The position numbers were made by a program, and so were the translations under genes. Shown here one piece after another: positions 25,306 to 33,304 of a stretch of 64,000 nt of DNA; position 1 is the first letter of the stretch, and every line of letters starts with the position of its first letter. This DNA comes from Spirochaetaceae bacterium (GTDB lineage: Bacteria > Spirochaetota > Spirochaetia > SZUA-6 > Bin103), in the NCBI GenBank assembly GCA_028820215.1, contig JAPPKD010000083.1, positions 1 through 64,000 of the forward strand. The letters are read 5' to 3'. The notes under the pieces were generated by a model that saw only the letters and a list, made by a program, of their open reading frames with translations, was not told where the DNA came from and did no database searches.

Positions 25306-26868
25306 ATGAAACGACGCATGAACGGCGGCCAGGCGCTGGTGCGCTCGCTGGCCGCGCAGGGGGTGGCCGTCACCTTCGGCGTGCCGGGCGCCGGCCAGTA
25401 CGAGGCGGTCGACGCCTATTTCGACACCGACGGCATCCGCTACGTCTCCTGCCGCAACGAGCAGCCCACCACGCACATGGCCGACGGCTACGCGCGCGCC
25501 AGCAACCGGCCGGCGAGCGCGCTGGTGGTGCCGGGCCCCGGGCTGTGCAACGCCTCCGGCGCGGTCTCCACGGCGCTGCGCTCCTCCTCGCCCATCATCG
25601 TCATCTCAGGCTCGCCCGAGGACCGCCTCAAGGGCGCGCAATCAAGCCACTGGCTGGATCCGATCACCAAGTGGGCGGCGCGCGCGGCCAGCCCGAGCGA
25701 GGTGGCCGTCAGGGTGCCGGAGGCGGTGCGGGCGGCCTGCTCCGGCCACCCGCGGCCGGTCTACCTGGAAGTCTCCGCAACGGTGCTGGCGCAGGAAGAG
25801 GAAGTCGAGATCGCCCCGCCGGCCACGATCGAGCCGCCCGCCGGCGACGCCGCCGCGCTGGAGCGCGCCGCCGCCATGCTCTCTGACGCCGAGCGGCCGC
25901 TGATCCTGGCCGGCACCGGCGTGCACCGCTCCGGCGCCGCCGCGGCGCTGGCCGCGCTGGCCGAGCGGCTGCCGGCGCCGGTCGCGACCACCACGGCCGG
26001 CAAGGGCGCCATCTCCGACCGCAGCCCGCTGGCGCTGGGACATTCCCTGCGCGCCTACGGGCCGCTGGTGGAGTTCGCACAGTCGCGCGACGTCGTGCTC
26101 GCCGTCGGCACCCAGGCCGGTCCGGCCGGGCTGCTCGGCGTCGACCCCGGCCGGGTGATCCGCATCGACCTGGACGCCGACGTGCTGGACGCCGACCAGG
26201 CGCTGGCCATCGAAGCGGACGCGCGAGGGGCCCTGGAGGCCCTCACCCGACTGGTGCGCCCCGGAAAGGCCGAGGACCCTACCGCGGCCATCGCCGCACT
26301 CAACGGCGTGCGCTTCGGCGACGTCGAGCAGCTCGAGCCGCAGCGCTCCTACATCGAGGCGCTGCGCGCGGCCATTCCCGACGACGGCATCCTGGCCTAC
26401 GGCATGAACCAGATGGGCTACTACAGCCGCAACTACTACCGCGTCTACGCGCCCGACACCTACTTCGATCCGCGCGGCAACCTGGGCGGGGCGCTGCCGA
26501 TCGCCATGGGCGCCAAGGTGGCGCGGACCGACACGCCGGTGGTCGCCTGCTGCGGCGACGGCGGCGTCATGTACCACATCCAGGAGCTGGCCACCGCGGT
26601 CCTGCACGACATCGCCGTGACCGTCGTCGTGTTCAACGACGACGCCTACGGCAACGTGAAGCGCTCCCAGCAGGAGGATTTCGGCGGCCGGCTGGTGGGC
26701 GTCGACCTGCGCAACCCGGACTTCGTCCGCCTGAGCGAGTCCTTCGGCGTACGCGGCACGCGGGCACAGGACCCCACGGCGCTGCGGCAGGAGCTGGAGC
26801 GTGCGTTCGCCGGCGACGAGCCGGTGCTGATCGAGGTGCCGGTCGGGGAGCTGGAGCGGGTCTATTGA
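25306..26868 (+). CDS. Thiamine-diphosphate-dependent enzyme (acetolactate-synthase/oxalyl-CoA-decarboxylase-like), 520 aa
   Basis: All three domains of the ThDP superfamily are present. The Pyr domain (about 1-160) has VTFGVPGAG and the cofactor-activating Glu in CRNEQPTTHMADGYAR. The middle domain (about 185-320) includes RPLILAGTGVHRSG. The PP domain carries the ThDP/Mg motif from GDGGVMYHIQELAT to NDDAYGN. There is no FAD-binding signature clear enough to call acetolactate synthase. Ribosome binding site GGAG before the ATG at 25306. Its TGA overlaps the TTG start of the SelA-like gene, a strong coupling signal. Likely cleaves or joins a C-C bond next to a carbonyl in a keto-acid or ketose; the exact reaction is not deducible. 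Confidence 0.88.
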   Translation: MKRRMNGGQALVRSLAAQGVAVTFGVPGAGQYEAVDAYFDTDGIRYVSCRNEQPTTHMADGYARASNRPASALVVPGPGLCNASGAVSTALRSSSPIIVISGSPEDRLKGAQSSHWLDPITKWAARAASPSEVAVRVPEAVRAACSGHPRPVYLEVSATVLAQEEEVEIAPPATIEPPAGDAAALERAAAMLSDAERPLILAGTGVHRSGAAAALAALAERLPAPVATTTAGKGAISDRSPLALGHSLRAYGPLVEFAQSRDVVLAVGTQAGPAGLLGVDPGRVIRIDLDADVLDADQALAIEADARGALEALTRLVRPGKAEDPTAAIAALNGVRFGDVEQLEPQRSYIEALRAAIPDDGILAYGMNQMGYYSRNYYRVYAPDTYFDPRGNLGGALPIAMGAKVARTDTPVVACCGDGGVMYHIQELATAVLHDIAVTVVVFNDDAYGNVKRSQQEDFGGRLVGVDLRNPDFVRLSESFGVRGTRAQDPTALRQELERAFAGDEPVLIEVPVGELERVY

Positions 26869-27977
26869 GCGGCCCGACCACCTACGCCGACCTGGGCGTG
26901 CGCCCGTTCATCAACTGCCGCGGCACCGGCACCTCGGTCGGCGGCAGCATCATGCCCGAGCCGGTCGTGGAGGCGATGCGCCAGGCGGCCGGGAGCTTCG
27001 TCTCGGTCGAGACCCTGCAGGAGCGGATCGGTGAACGGCTCGCCCACCGCATCGGGGTCGAGGCCGCGCTGGTCACCTGCGGCGCCGCCAGCGGCGTGCA
27101 GCAGGCGGCGGCCGCCTGCCTGACCGGCACCGACGCCGAGCGCGTGCAGCGGCTGCCCTTCACCGACGGCTGGCGCAACCGCTTCGTGATCCCGCAGGTG
27201 GACGCGCACGACTACCTCTTCCAGGTGATCGCCGCCACCGGCGGCGAGCTGGTCAAGGTCGGCAGCAAGGAGTCCTGCCCGACCGCCGCCATCGAGGAGG
27301 CGCTCGACGACGACACCGCCGCGGTCCTCCACTACCTGGGCAAGCAGACCCTGGAGCAGCTCGCCGAGGTGGTCGCCGTGGCCGAGCCGCGCGGCATCCC
27401 GGTCATCGTCGACGCGGCGGCGCAGCTTCCGCCGCGCTCCAACCTGACCGAGCCGGTCCGCCTGGGCGCAGGCCTGGTGGTGTTCTCCGGCGGCAAGGGC
27501 CTGCGCGGCCCGCAGTCCAGCGGCCTGGTGGTCGGCAAGGCGGAGCTGATCGAGGCGGCGCGCATGAACGGCTCGCCGGCCAGCTCCGTGGGCCGCGGCA
27601 TGAAGGTGGGCAAGGAGGAGTTGATGGGCCTGCTGGCCGCCGTCGAGCTCTTCCTGGACGGCAGTGACGAGGAGGACTACCGCCGCTGGCGCGCCGACGC
27701 CGAGCTGATCGTCGCGGGGCTGGAGGGGATCGAGGACGTGCGCGCCACCGTCGACGACGGCGACCAGCTCTTCTTCCCCGGCGGCGTGCCGCGCGTCCGC
27801 ATCGAGCTCCTGGGCGACCGCACCGCCGACGCCTACGGCCCGCCCCTCCGCGACGGCGATCCCAGCATCTTCATGGGCGGCTGGGACGGCGGCATGTTCG
27901 CCGACCCCATGACCCTGCAGCCCGGCGAGGCCCAGCAGGTCGCCCGCCGACTGCGCGAAGTGCTGACTCTGGTTTAG
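26865..27977 (+). CDS. SelA-like PLP-dependent enzyme (DgaE/SelA family), 370 aa
   Basis: A fold-type I PLP protein of the L-seryl-tRNA(Sec) selenium transferase-like family, which also contains D-glucosaminate-6-phosphate ammonia-lyase. The N-terminal INCRGTGTSVGGSIMPEPV, the phosphate-binding CGAASGVQQA, VDAAAQLPP (Asp to the pyridine nitrogen) and the Schiff-base Lys in VFSGGKGLRGPQSSG are all visible. Bacteria use such paralogues for sugar or amino-acid deamination, not selenium. Start codon TTG at 26865, overlapping the ThDP stop (TTGA). Together with the ThDP enzyme this suggests an amino-sugar or amino-acid route: ammonia elimination plus keto-acid cleavage. Last gene of the operon. 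Confidence 0.83.
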   Translation: MSGPTTYADLGVRPFINCRGTGTSVGGSIMPEPVVEAMRQAAGSFVSVETLQERIGERLAHRIGVEAALVTCGAASGVQQAAAACLTGTDAERVQRLPFTDGWRNRFVIPQVDAHDYLFQVIAATGGELVKVGSKESCPTAAIEEALDDDTAAVLHYLGKQTLEQLAEVVAVAEPRGIPVIVDAAAQLPPRSNLTEPVRLGAGLVVFSGGKGLRGPQSSGLVVGKAELIEAARMNGSPASSVGRGMKVGKEELMGLLAAVELFLDGSDEEDYRRWRADAELIVAGLEGIEDVRATVDDGDQLFFPGGVPRVRIELLGDRTADAYGPPLRDGDPSIFMGGWDGGMFADPMTLQPGEAQQVARRLREVLTLV

Positions 27978-28003
27978 AGTCCCCCCGTCGAGCATCCGCA
28001 ACC

Positions 28004-29492
28004 GTGCGGCCAATCCATAACACCATCTTCTCATCCATTCGGCGTCCCTCAGGATCGCCCAACGCTCGTCTTCGGTTGCGCGTAATGTGTCGTGCCGGAT
28101 CAACGCAAGTGCCACTTGGATTTGTGATTGGGGCCCTGAACGCAATCCTGGAGCAGACGCGATTTGAAATCGAGTATCGCGAGTACGCTCGGTTTTCGCC
28201 CGCCGATGGATCGAGAAGGGGAACGCTTCGGGACGCAACAGCGAGCCAAGTGTGCGAAGTGTACGGACGGGAAGTCGAAGGCCGCAACGTGCAAGTGTCC
28301 CTGCGTCAGCAGGCGCCGGAGAAGTTGATGTCCGGACTGCTAGGAGTGTTGCGGGCCGCATTGGAGCCGTTTATCGATCCGGAAACGGGAAGGATCGGGC
28401 ACACGTTTCCGATTGAAGGAAGAAGTGCCGCACAGATCACCCGTACGGAAGGCGACCTGTTATGCTTCGAGCACCACTCCGATTTGCGGACTTCGCCCAG
28501 GCATTGGTTCAGGCGGCCGCGCTCATGGGCGTGGATTCGGCGACCGGCGCAATGGCGGCATGGTGCCAGGGACACGCCGTGGAAGTCCGCATGGCGACGG
28601 TTCTGAGTGGCTTGTACATGGGCGAGAACGTGGCGTCGTGGGGCGACATCGAGCTGGTGCCCTTGGCGCTGTCGACGGCGGAGCTTCCCCGATTGCCTAT
28701 GTTCCGAGGCGACAGTGCGAGTGACTACCTCGGACTCACGCTGGTGAGGCTCGCGCTGCGGGCATCTCCCGGGATCTTTCGACCTCACGCCGATGGGAAT
28801 GCGAGCACAGTTCGATCCCGCTCGGGCAACCGTATCAATCTCGATCTCGTGCGTGACGCACTGTCGCTAATGACGAATCGAAGCGTGGCTCTCAGTCGGG
28901 TGTGGCTGGAATACCCAAGTGCTTGGGGTTATTGCGTATCGGGACCTACGTCGACGTATGGAACGGACAGACCGAAACCGAGGCCGTGGAGGAAGATGAC
29001 GTCAGGCTCGGGAGCGACGGTGATCACGCCAAGAAACGATGCGATAACGGACTCGGTCTGTCCACGCGAGGTCCACTCAACCATAGGGGCACTGCAGCGG
29101 GCGGACAAGAAGCTCAGAATCGCGGTCGATCGCTGGCGACGCTCGATGGTCGAGGACTCGGAACTGGCAGATCGCTTCATCGATCTCCGGATCGCGATCG
29201 AGGCGATCTACCTCCAGGACTTCACGAACGAGCGCAGCCAGGAGATGCGATTCAGGTTGGCACTTGCGGCGCGTGGCATCTGGGGGCGCACTTCGAGGAG
29301 AGGCGCTCGATTCGTAAGGCGTTGCGTGAAGCGTACGACACGGCGTCGAAAGCCGTGCACGAGGGGGAGTTGCCGACGGCAGCGGAGCCGACCCTGTCGA
29401 CGGCGCAGGATCTCTGCCGGCTGGGCATACTAAAACTTCTGCGCGAAGGACCGCCGGACGATTGGGGCGACTTGATGCTCGGCGCGGACTAG
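28004..29492 (+). pseudogene. Decayed ApeA-like HEPN-domain gene (at least three frame changes)
   Basis: Three plus-strand frames in series make one protein of about 490 residues. Part 1 (from a GTG at 28004) runs through LGVLRAALEPFIDPETGRIG to about 28480; part 2 takes over at FADFAQALVQ and continues to about 28910; a middle stretch (28910-29090) reads in yet another frame, ambiguous between two frames; part 2's frame then resumes (ALQRADKKLRIAVDRWRRSM, ADRFIDLRIAIEAIYLQD) until a GGGGG run at 29282-29286, after which the third frame gives AHFEERRSIRKALREAYDTA and SKAVHEGEL. The end is typical of ApeA-like HEPN domains, though the Arg of the R-x4-6-H motif is not seen. Base composition is lower in GC than the surroundings, suggesting transfer. 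HEPN/ApeA proteins include anti-phage RNases; this copy is not functional as read. Confidence 0.65.
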
Positions 29493-29494
29493 GG

Positions 29495-30107
29495 CTACGT
29501 GCGAGAGCGTCCGCGCCGCAGACCGAGCACCGCTAACTGCTCATCGTCGAACTGTTGTAGAACTCCTCCAGCGACCCCTTGCCGCGCCCGTCGGCCACGT
29601 GCAGCACATTGCCGTTTAGATCGTTGATCACCGTCACGTACTCGTGGCGCTTCTGAAACGACGTCTCGACCACGCCGATGGCGCTCGGGAACCTGCACCT
29701 CGCGGCGTTCTAATCCGCCCGGCACGCCACGCTGCATTATGCCGTCCACCTCGTCCCAGCTCAGCCACATCTGCTCGGCCACCGCCGCGGTGGTCGCCTC
29801 CTGCAGCCAGTCGATCACCTGCGCCTCGAACCGCATCGTGAACCGCGAGCGGTTCTCAGCCCACGGCGCGCTCGACCTGCCTGACCTTGTGCCGCTCACA
29901 CAGCACCCGCGGCATCTATGCGACCAGGATCGTGCGGTACTCGCCGGTATCCAGATGGCGCCAGCGACGCTGGCCGCGGGTCGTAGCGCCGCGCCGGCTG
30001 CCCGCACTGCGGGCAGGCGAGCGGCCCGCCGTCTTGCTCCACGCTCACGACCACCTCCTCGACCTGCTCGTCGAGACGGTCACGAGCAGGCCTTTGGAGA
30101 GCGACGG
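29495..30107 (-). mobile_element. ISL3-type transposase remnant, frameshifted and truncated
   Basis: The minus strand carries pieces of an ISL3-family transposase in several frames. From the N-terminal side: EVVVSVEQDGGPLACPQCGQ with PARRYD (zinc-ribbon CPxCG, 30000-30060), then ENRSRFTMRFEAQVIDWLQE with EQMWLSWDEVDGIMQR (29740-29860), then in another frame VTVINDLNGNVLHVADGRGK leading into GSLEEFYN, and finally LQQFDDEQLAVLGL near 29530-29560, where intact transposases continue into the DDE catalytic core. The core and the C-terminal half are absent, and no terminal inverted repeats could be identified. It abuts the HEPN-like pseudogene, so insertion or recombination here may have helped erode both. 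Confidence 0.7.
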
Positions 30108-30182
30108 GGCAGATCCCTCGGCGAGCGACCGTATGGCCCCTCTCGCACCGAGGACCCGGATCGACCAAGGCGTGCGGTGGGC

Positions 30183-30197
30183 TTGGTCACTGACCAA
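30183..30197. promoter_or_regulatory. 15 nt palindrome TTGGTCACTGACCAA
   Basis: A perfect palindrome around a central C (seven-base arms TTGGTCA/TGACCAA), about 185 nt upstream of the AAA/PD-(D/E)XK gene. The same GGTCAC core recurs in the hairpin at 30217-30243, so this looks like one of two binding sites for a dimeric protein rather than a terminator. Confidence 0.5.
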
Positions 30198-30216
30198 CCC
30201 CGCCCGCCTCTCGGGA

Positions 30217-30243
30217 GGTTGGTCACTCCCCGAGTGACCAACC
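30217..30243. promoter_or_regulatory. Perfect 12 bp inverted repeat with 3 nt loop
   Basis: GGTTGGTCACTC, loop CCC, then GAGTGACCAACC: an exact 12 bp inverted repeat with no T-run after it on either strand. It shares the core GGTTGGTCAC with the palindrome 20 nt upstream. Candidate operator or structured RNA element ahead of the gene at 30381. No open reading frame of note occupies 30110-30380. Confidence 0.55.
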
Positions 30244-30380
30244 TGGAGCGGAACGGCGGACGGCCGGCTGCATGAGGTGCTGACTCAAGGCCGATCTGGT
30301 GGCTGTCGTCCCTCCGGAGGTAACCTGAAGGGCGAGAACTGACGATGATGTACCGCAACGTGGTTCAGGAGTAGCGCCAT

Positions 30381-31928
30381 ATGAAGCGCAAGCTGCCGCT
30401 CGGGATCCAGACGTTCCGGCGGATGCGGGAAGAGAACCGCTACTACGTGGACAAGACGCCTTTCTGCTGGCGCTTGGTGGAAGAGGGCGACCGCTACTTC
30501 CTGTCGCGGCCGCGGCGGTTCGGCAAGAGCCTGTTCCTGGACACGCTGAAAGAGCTCTTCGAGGGCAACGAGCCGCTGTTCCGGGGCCTGTACGTACACG
30601 ACAAGTGGAAGTGGTCGGTGCGCTACCCGGTCGTGCGGCTGAGCTTCGGCACCGGGACGTTCCGCAAGCCCGATCTCGTGGAAGAAGCGGCGGCGGCCCA
30701 GATCGAAGACATTGCGGCGCGTGCCGGCGTCGCGAACCCCGGCGGCAGAGCCCCGGTGCGTTTTCGTCGCCTGCTGGAGGCGCTTTGCGATCAGGCCGGG
30801 GAGCGGGTGGTGGTCCTCGTCGACGAGTACGACAAGCCGATCCTGGACGCGATGAAGACGCCGGAGATCGCCGAGGCGAACCGCGACGACCTGCGCGGGC
30901 TGTACGCGACGATCAAGGACGCCGACGCCTACGTCAGGTTCGCGTTCCTCACCGGAGTGAGCAAGTTCTCCAAGGTGAGCCTGTTCTCCGACCTCAACAA
31001 CCTCACCGACCTGACCCTGGACGCGGCCTTTTCGGCCATCTGCGGCTACACCGACGGGGACCTGGACACGACGTTCGCACCGGAGCTTCCCGGGCTGGAC
31101 CGGGAGGAGATACGCCGCTGGTACAATGGCTACAACTGGCTCGGCGAGGAACGGATGTACAACCCGTTCGACATCCTCCAACTGTTCCGCAGCCGTCGGT
31201 TTCGCCCGTACTGGTTCGAGACCGGCACGCCCACGTTCCTGATCGAGACCCTGCTGCGCCGGCAGGTGGACATCCCGTCCCTGGACGGTTTGCAGAGCGA
31301 CGACGCCTTGCTGTCGAGATTCGACGTGCGGGACATGGCGCCGGAGGCGCTGTTGTTCCAGACCGGCTACCTGACGATCCTCGATGAGGAGCGTGCCTTC
31401 GACGGCACTCCCCTCTACCGCCTGGGGTACCCGAACCACGAGGTGCGCCGGAGTCTGAACGCGAGCCTCCTGGCCGCGCTGACGCCTCCAGACGCGACGC
31501 GGCGGAACCCGGGCGTGACGTTGGTGGAGCGGCTGCGGGCGCGCGACTTCGTGGGGATCGAGGGGCTGGTGCGGGGGCTGTTCGCGAGCATTCCCTACGA
31601 GTGGCACGCGCGCAACGAGATCGCGCGTTACGAAGGCTACTACGCAAGCGTGTTCTACGCTTGGCTGGCGGCGGTGGGACTGGACGTGACCGTCGAGGAC
31701 AGCAGCAGTCGCGGGCGCGCGGACCTGGCGGTGCGCTTCGCCGGCGACGTGTTCCTGTTGGAGTTCAAGGTCGTGGAGCAGGCGGCCGAAGGCACGGCGC
31801 TGGCGCAGTTGCAGGCGCGGCGCTACGCGGAGAAGTACCTCCCGGAGGCGGCCGACGTGTACCTGATCGGGGTGGAGTTCAGCCGCGAGCAGCGCAACGT
31901 GGTCGCGTTCGAGGTAGCCGGTGTATGA
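30381..31928 (+). CDS. AAA-ATPase-like/PD-(D/E)XK nuclease family protein (DUF1703 type), 515 aa
   Basis: Typical of the AAA-ATPase_like + PDDEXK_9 proteins. The start PLGIQTFRRMREENRYYVDK and the P-loop-like RPRRFGKSLFLDTL (residues 43-56) are hallmarks; VVVLVDEYDKPILD supplies the Walker B-type acidic residues. The C-terminal nuclease-like region has the acidic residue in RGRADLAV (about 445) and the E-x-K pair in LLEFKVVEQ (about 460). These proteins are widespread as multicopy genes in Bacteroidetes, spirochaetes and uncultured bacteria; their function (suspected mobile-element or defence role) is unproven. AGGAG lies ahead of the ATG. Its 3' end lies inside the ~103 bp direct repeat shared with 35774-35876. 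Confidence 0.87.
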   Translation: MKRKLPLGIQTFRRMREENRYYVDKTPFCWRLVEEGDRYFLSRPRRFGKSLFLDTLKELFEGNEPLFRGLYVHDKWKWSVRYPVVRLSFGTGTFRKPDLVEEAAAAQIEDIAARAGVANPGGRAPVRFRRLLEALCDQAGERVVVLVDEYDKPILDAMKTPEIAEANRDDLRGLYATIKDADAYVRFAFLTGVSKFSKVSLFSDLNNLTDLTLDAAFSAICGYTDGDLDTTFAPELPGLDREEIRRWYNGYNWLGEERMYNPFDILQLFRSRRFRPYWFETGTPTFLIETLLRRQVDIPSLDGLQSDDALLSRFDVRDMAPEALLFQTGYLTILDEERAFDGTPLYRLGYPNHEVRRSLNASLLAALTPPDATRRNPGVTLVERLRARDFVGIEGLVRGLFASIPYEWHARNEIARYEGYYASVFYAWLAAVGLDVTVEDSSSRGRADLAVRFAGDVFLLEFKVVEQAAEGTALAQLQARRYAEKYLPEAADVYLIGVEFSREQRNVVAFEVAGV

Positions 31929-31933
31929 CCGTC

Positions 31934-31958
31934 GCCTGAACGGCCGCCCGGTTCAGGC
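31934..31958. terminator. Hairpin between convergent genes
   Basis: GCCTGAAC, loop of nine, GTTCAGGC: an eight-base-pair stem just downstream of the AAA/PD-(D/E)XK stop codon. No U-run follows, so a bidirectional transcription barrier is a suggestion based on position between convergent ends. The equivalent hairpin in the second repeat copy is at 35797-35821 with one change in the stem. Confidence 0.45.
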
Positions 31959-31960
31959 GC

Positions 31961-32013
31961 TTACCCGGCTTCGGCCAGGAGCACTTCCTGCACTTCGACC
32001 GTGAAGTTCCTGC
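31961..32013 (-). pseudogene. 3' remnant of a PPC-type secreted protein gene
   Basis: The minus strand reads RNFTVEVQEVLLAEAG and a TAA stop (31961-31963), nearly identical to the end of the intact protein at 35824-37266 (NFTVEIQEVLLAEAG). Only about 17 codons remain before homology ends near 32013. It is part of the direct repeat and marks the former convergent neighbour of the AAA/PD-(D/E)XK gene. Confidence 0.8.
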
Positions 32014-32071
32014 GAGGTGCTGACCGCGTAGGCCATTGGGCCGGATCGGGGTAATCGGCTCGATCGTACTC

Positions 32072-33190
32072 ATGAGGTGGTCACTCTCGGCTCGGCTGTT
32101 GTGCGGCTCCAGGGATGTCCTGCTGATGACCAGCGTCTGCGCGATGGCAATCTTCTCGGGTTGCGACCGGGACCCGCGGGGCCCGCCGGAGTCGTTGCCG
32201 CCGAGCGCGTACACCGAGGACTTGGACGCGGCGTGGACCTTCATCCGCGACACCTACGCCTACTTCGACCAGACGGCCGTCGATTGGGAACGCGCCCGCG
32301 AATTGCTGCGTCCCCGGGCGGCCGAGGTTCGCGACCACGCCGGATTCGTCGGCCTGCTCGAGGAACTGATCGAGCACCTGTGCGACCACCACGCGCACCT
32401 CGGCGTCAACACCGGGACTTCGCCGCGGCTGGTGCCGAGCGGCGCGGACCTGTGGGCCGCGCACCGCGGCGGTATGGTGGTGATTACCGCGGTGCGCACG
32501 GACTCGGCGGCCGAAAGAGCGGGGCTCCGTCCGGGGATGCAGGTCGTGTCGATCGACGGCAACCCGGTCGCGGAAGCGGTGGCCAACCGGTTGCCTCAGG
32601 CCGTCAAGCGCGACCACGCCGGTGCACGCGACTGGGCACTCCGGACGCTGCTGGCCGGGCGGCACGGCGCATCGGTGAGCATAGAGGTCCAGACCGAATC
32701 CGGACTTCGTGCCGTCACGTTCCAGCCGGGACAGTGGAGCCGCCCGGAGGCACCGTTGACAGCAAGGCGCCTGGGCCAGGGGATCGGGTATGTCAGGCTC
32801 CACGACAGTCTGGGTCAAGCCGCCCTGATCCCGGCCTGGGACGAAGCGCTGGAACGCTTGCACGATACCGAAGGGCTCGTCCTCGACCTGCACGACACGC
32901 CCGGCGGCGGCGACGCGATCGTCGCGCGGCCTTTGATGGGCCGCCTGGTGTCGTCCGCGCAACCGTATCAGCGCCATGAACTGCCCGATCCGCGGCGTCC
33001 CGGCACGCCGCGCCGGACATGGACGGAGGTGGTGAAACCGAGCGGCCCCTTCACCTACGACAAGCCGATGGCCGTGTTGGTCGGCCGCTCGACGGGGAGC
33101 ATGGGCGAGGGGGTTGCCATTGCCCTGGACGGCATGCAGCGTGCCGCCGTGCTCGATGCGGCCGTCAATCGGCCACTGGAGCATCGTTAG
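32072..33190 (+). CDS. S41-family C-terminal-processing-like peptidase, lipoprotein, C-terminally truncated, 372 aa
   Basis: An N-terminal signal with a lipobox (MAIFSGC, Cys near residue 31) indicates export and lipidation. A tricorn/Ctp-like helical part is followed by a PDZ domain (MVVITAVRTDSAAERAGLRP then GMQVVSIDGNPV) and the S41 protease core: GIGYVRLHD, LVLDLHDTPGGGD and KPMAVLVGRSTGSMGEG with the catalytic Ser. Family members continue ~60-90 residues past this point; here the protein ends after GMQRAAVLDAAVNRPLEHR. The C-terminal part is therefore missing and activity is doubtful. ATG at 32072 is chosen over TTG 32036 because it gives a proper signal sequence; ATG 32126 is also possible. 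Confidence 0.75.
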   Translation: MRWSLSARLLCGSRDVLLMTSVCAMAIFSGCDRDPRGPPESLPPSAYTEDLDAAWTFIRDTYAYFDQTAVDWERARELLRPRAAEVRDHAGFVGLLEELIEHLCDHHAHLGVNTGTSPRLVPSGADLWAAHRGGMVVITAVRTDSAAERAGLRPGMQVVSIDGNPVAEAVANRLPQAVKRDHAGARDWALRTLLAGRHGASVSIEVQTESGLRAVTFQPGQWSRPEAPLTARRLGQGIGYVRLHDSLGQAALIPAWDEALERLHDTEGLVLDLHDTPGGGDAIVARPLMGRLVSSAQPYQRHELPDPRRPGTPRRTWTEVVKPSGPFTYDKPMAVLVGRSTGSMGEGVAIALDGMQRAAVLDAAVNRPLEHR

Positions 33191-33241
33191 GACTTGTCTC
33201 GCGGCCGAACGGCAACCCATCGATCGCTCGCGCCAATTTAT

Positions 33242-33257
33242 ATAAGTATCGACTTAT
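33242..33257. promoter_or_regulatory. Probable ArsR-type operator ATAAGT-n4-ACTTAT
   Basis: A perfect inverted repeat (ATAAGT, ATCG, ACTTAT) in an AT-rich island, 48 nt before the dehalogenase start. Its size and spacing suit a winged-helix ArsR/SmtB dimer, and an ArsR-like gene is in the same operon (34223). The nearby TATGCT could be the -10 element, so binding would block RNA polymerase. Regulation of the operon by its own ArsR protein is inferred. Confidence 0.6.
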
Positions 33258-33304
33258 GCTACCCTGCTCTGTCCGGATCGAAGGACCTCACAGGAGTTCG
33301 CCCC

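Larger units (their letters stand above)
31911..32013. repeat. Direct repeat copy 1 (~103 nt)
   Basis: This segment matches 35774-35876 in the same orientation without gaps and with about 13 mismatches by eye. It contains the last codons of the AAA/PD-(D/E)XK gene (EVAGV and stop), a hairpin, and the last ~17 codons of a PPC-type protein on the minus strand (NFTVEVQEVLLAEAG). In this copy the plus-strand gene is whole and the minus-strand gene is cut short; in copy 2 it is the other way round. Confidence 0.85.

Noticed and set aside
30217..30243. Interpreting the perfect inverted repeat as an intrinsic terminator
   Set aside because: No T-run follows on either strand and a second copy of its core lies just upstream, which fits a binding site better.
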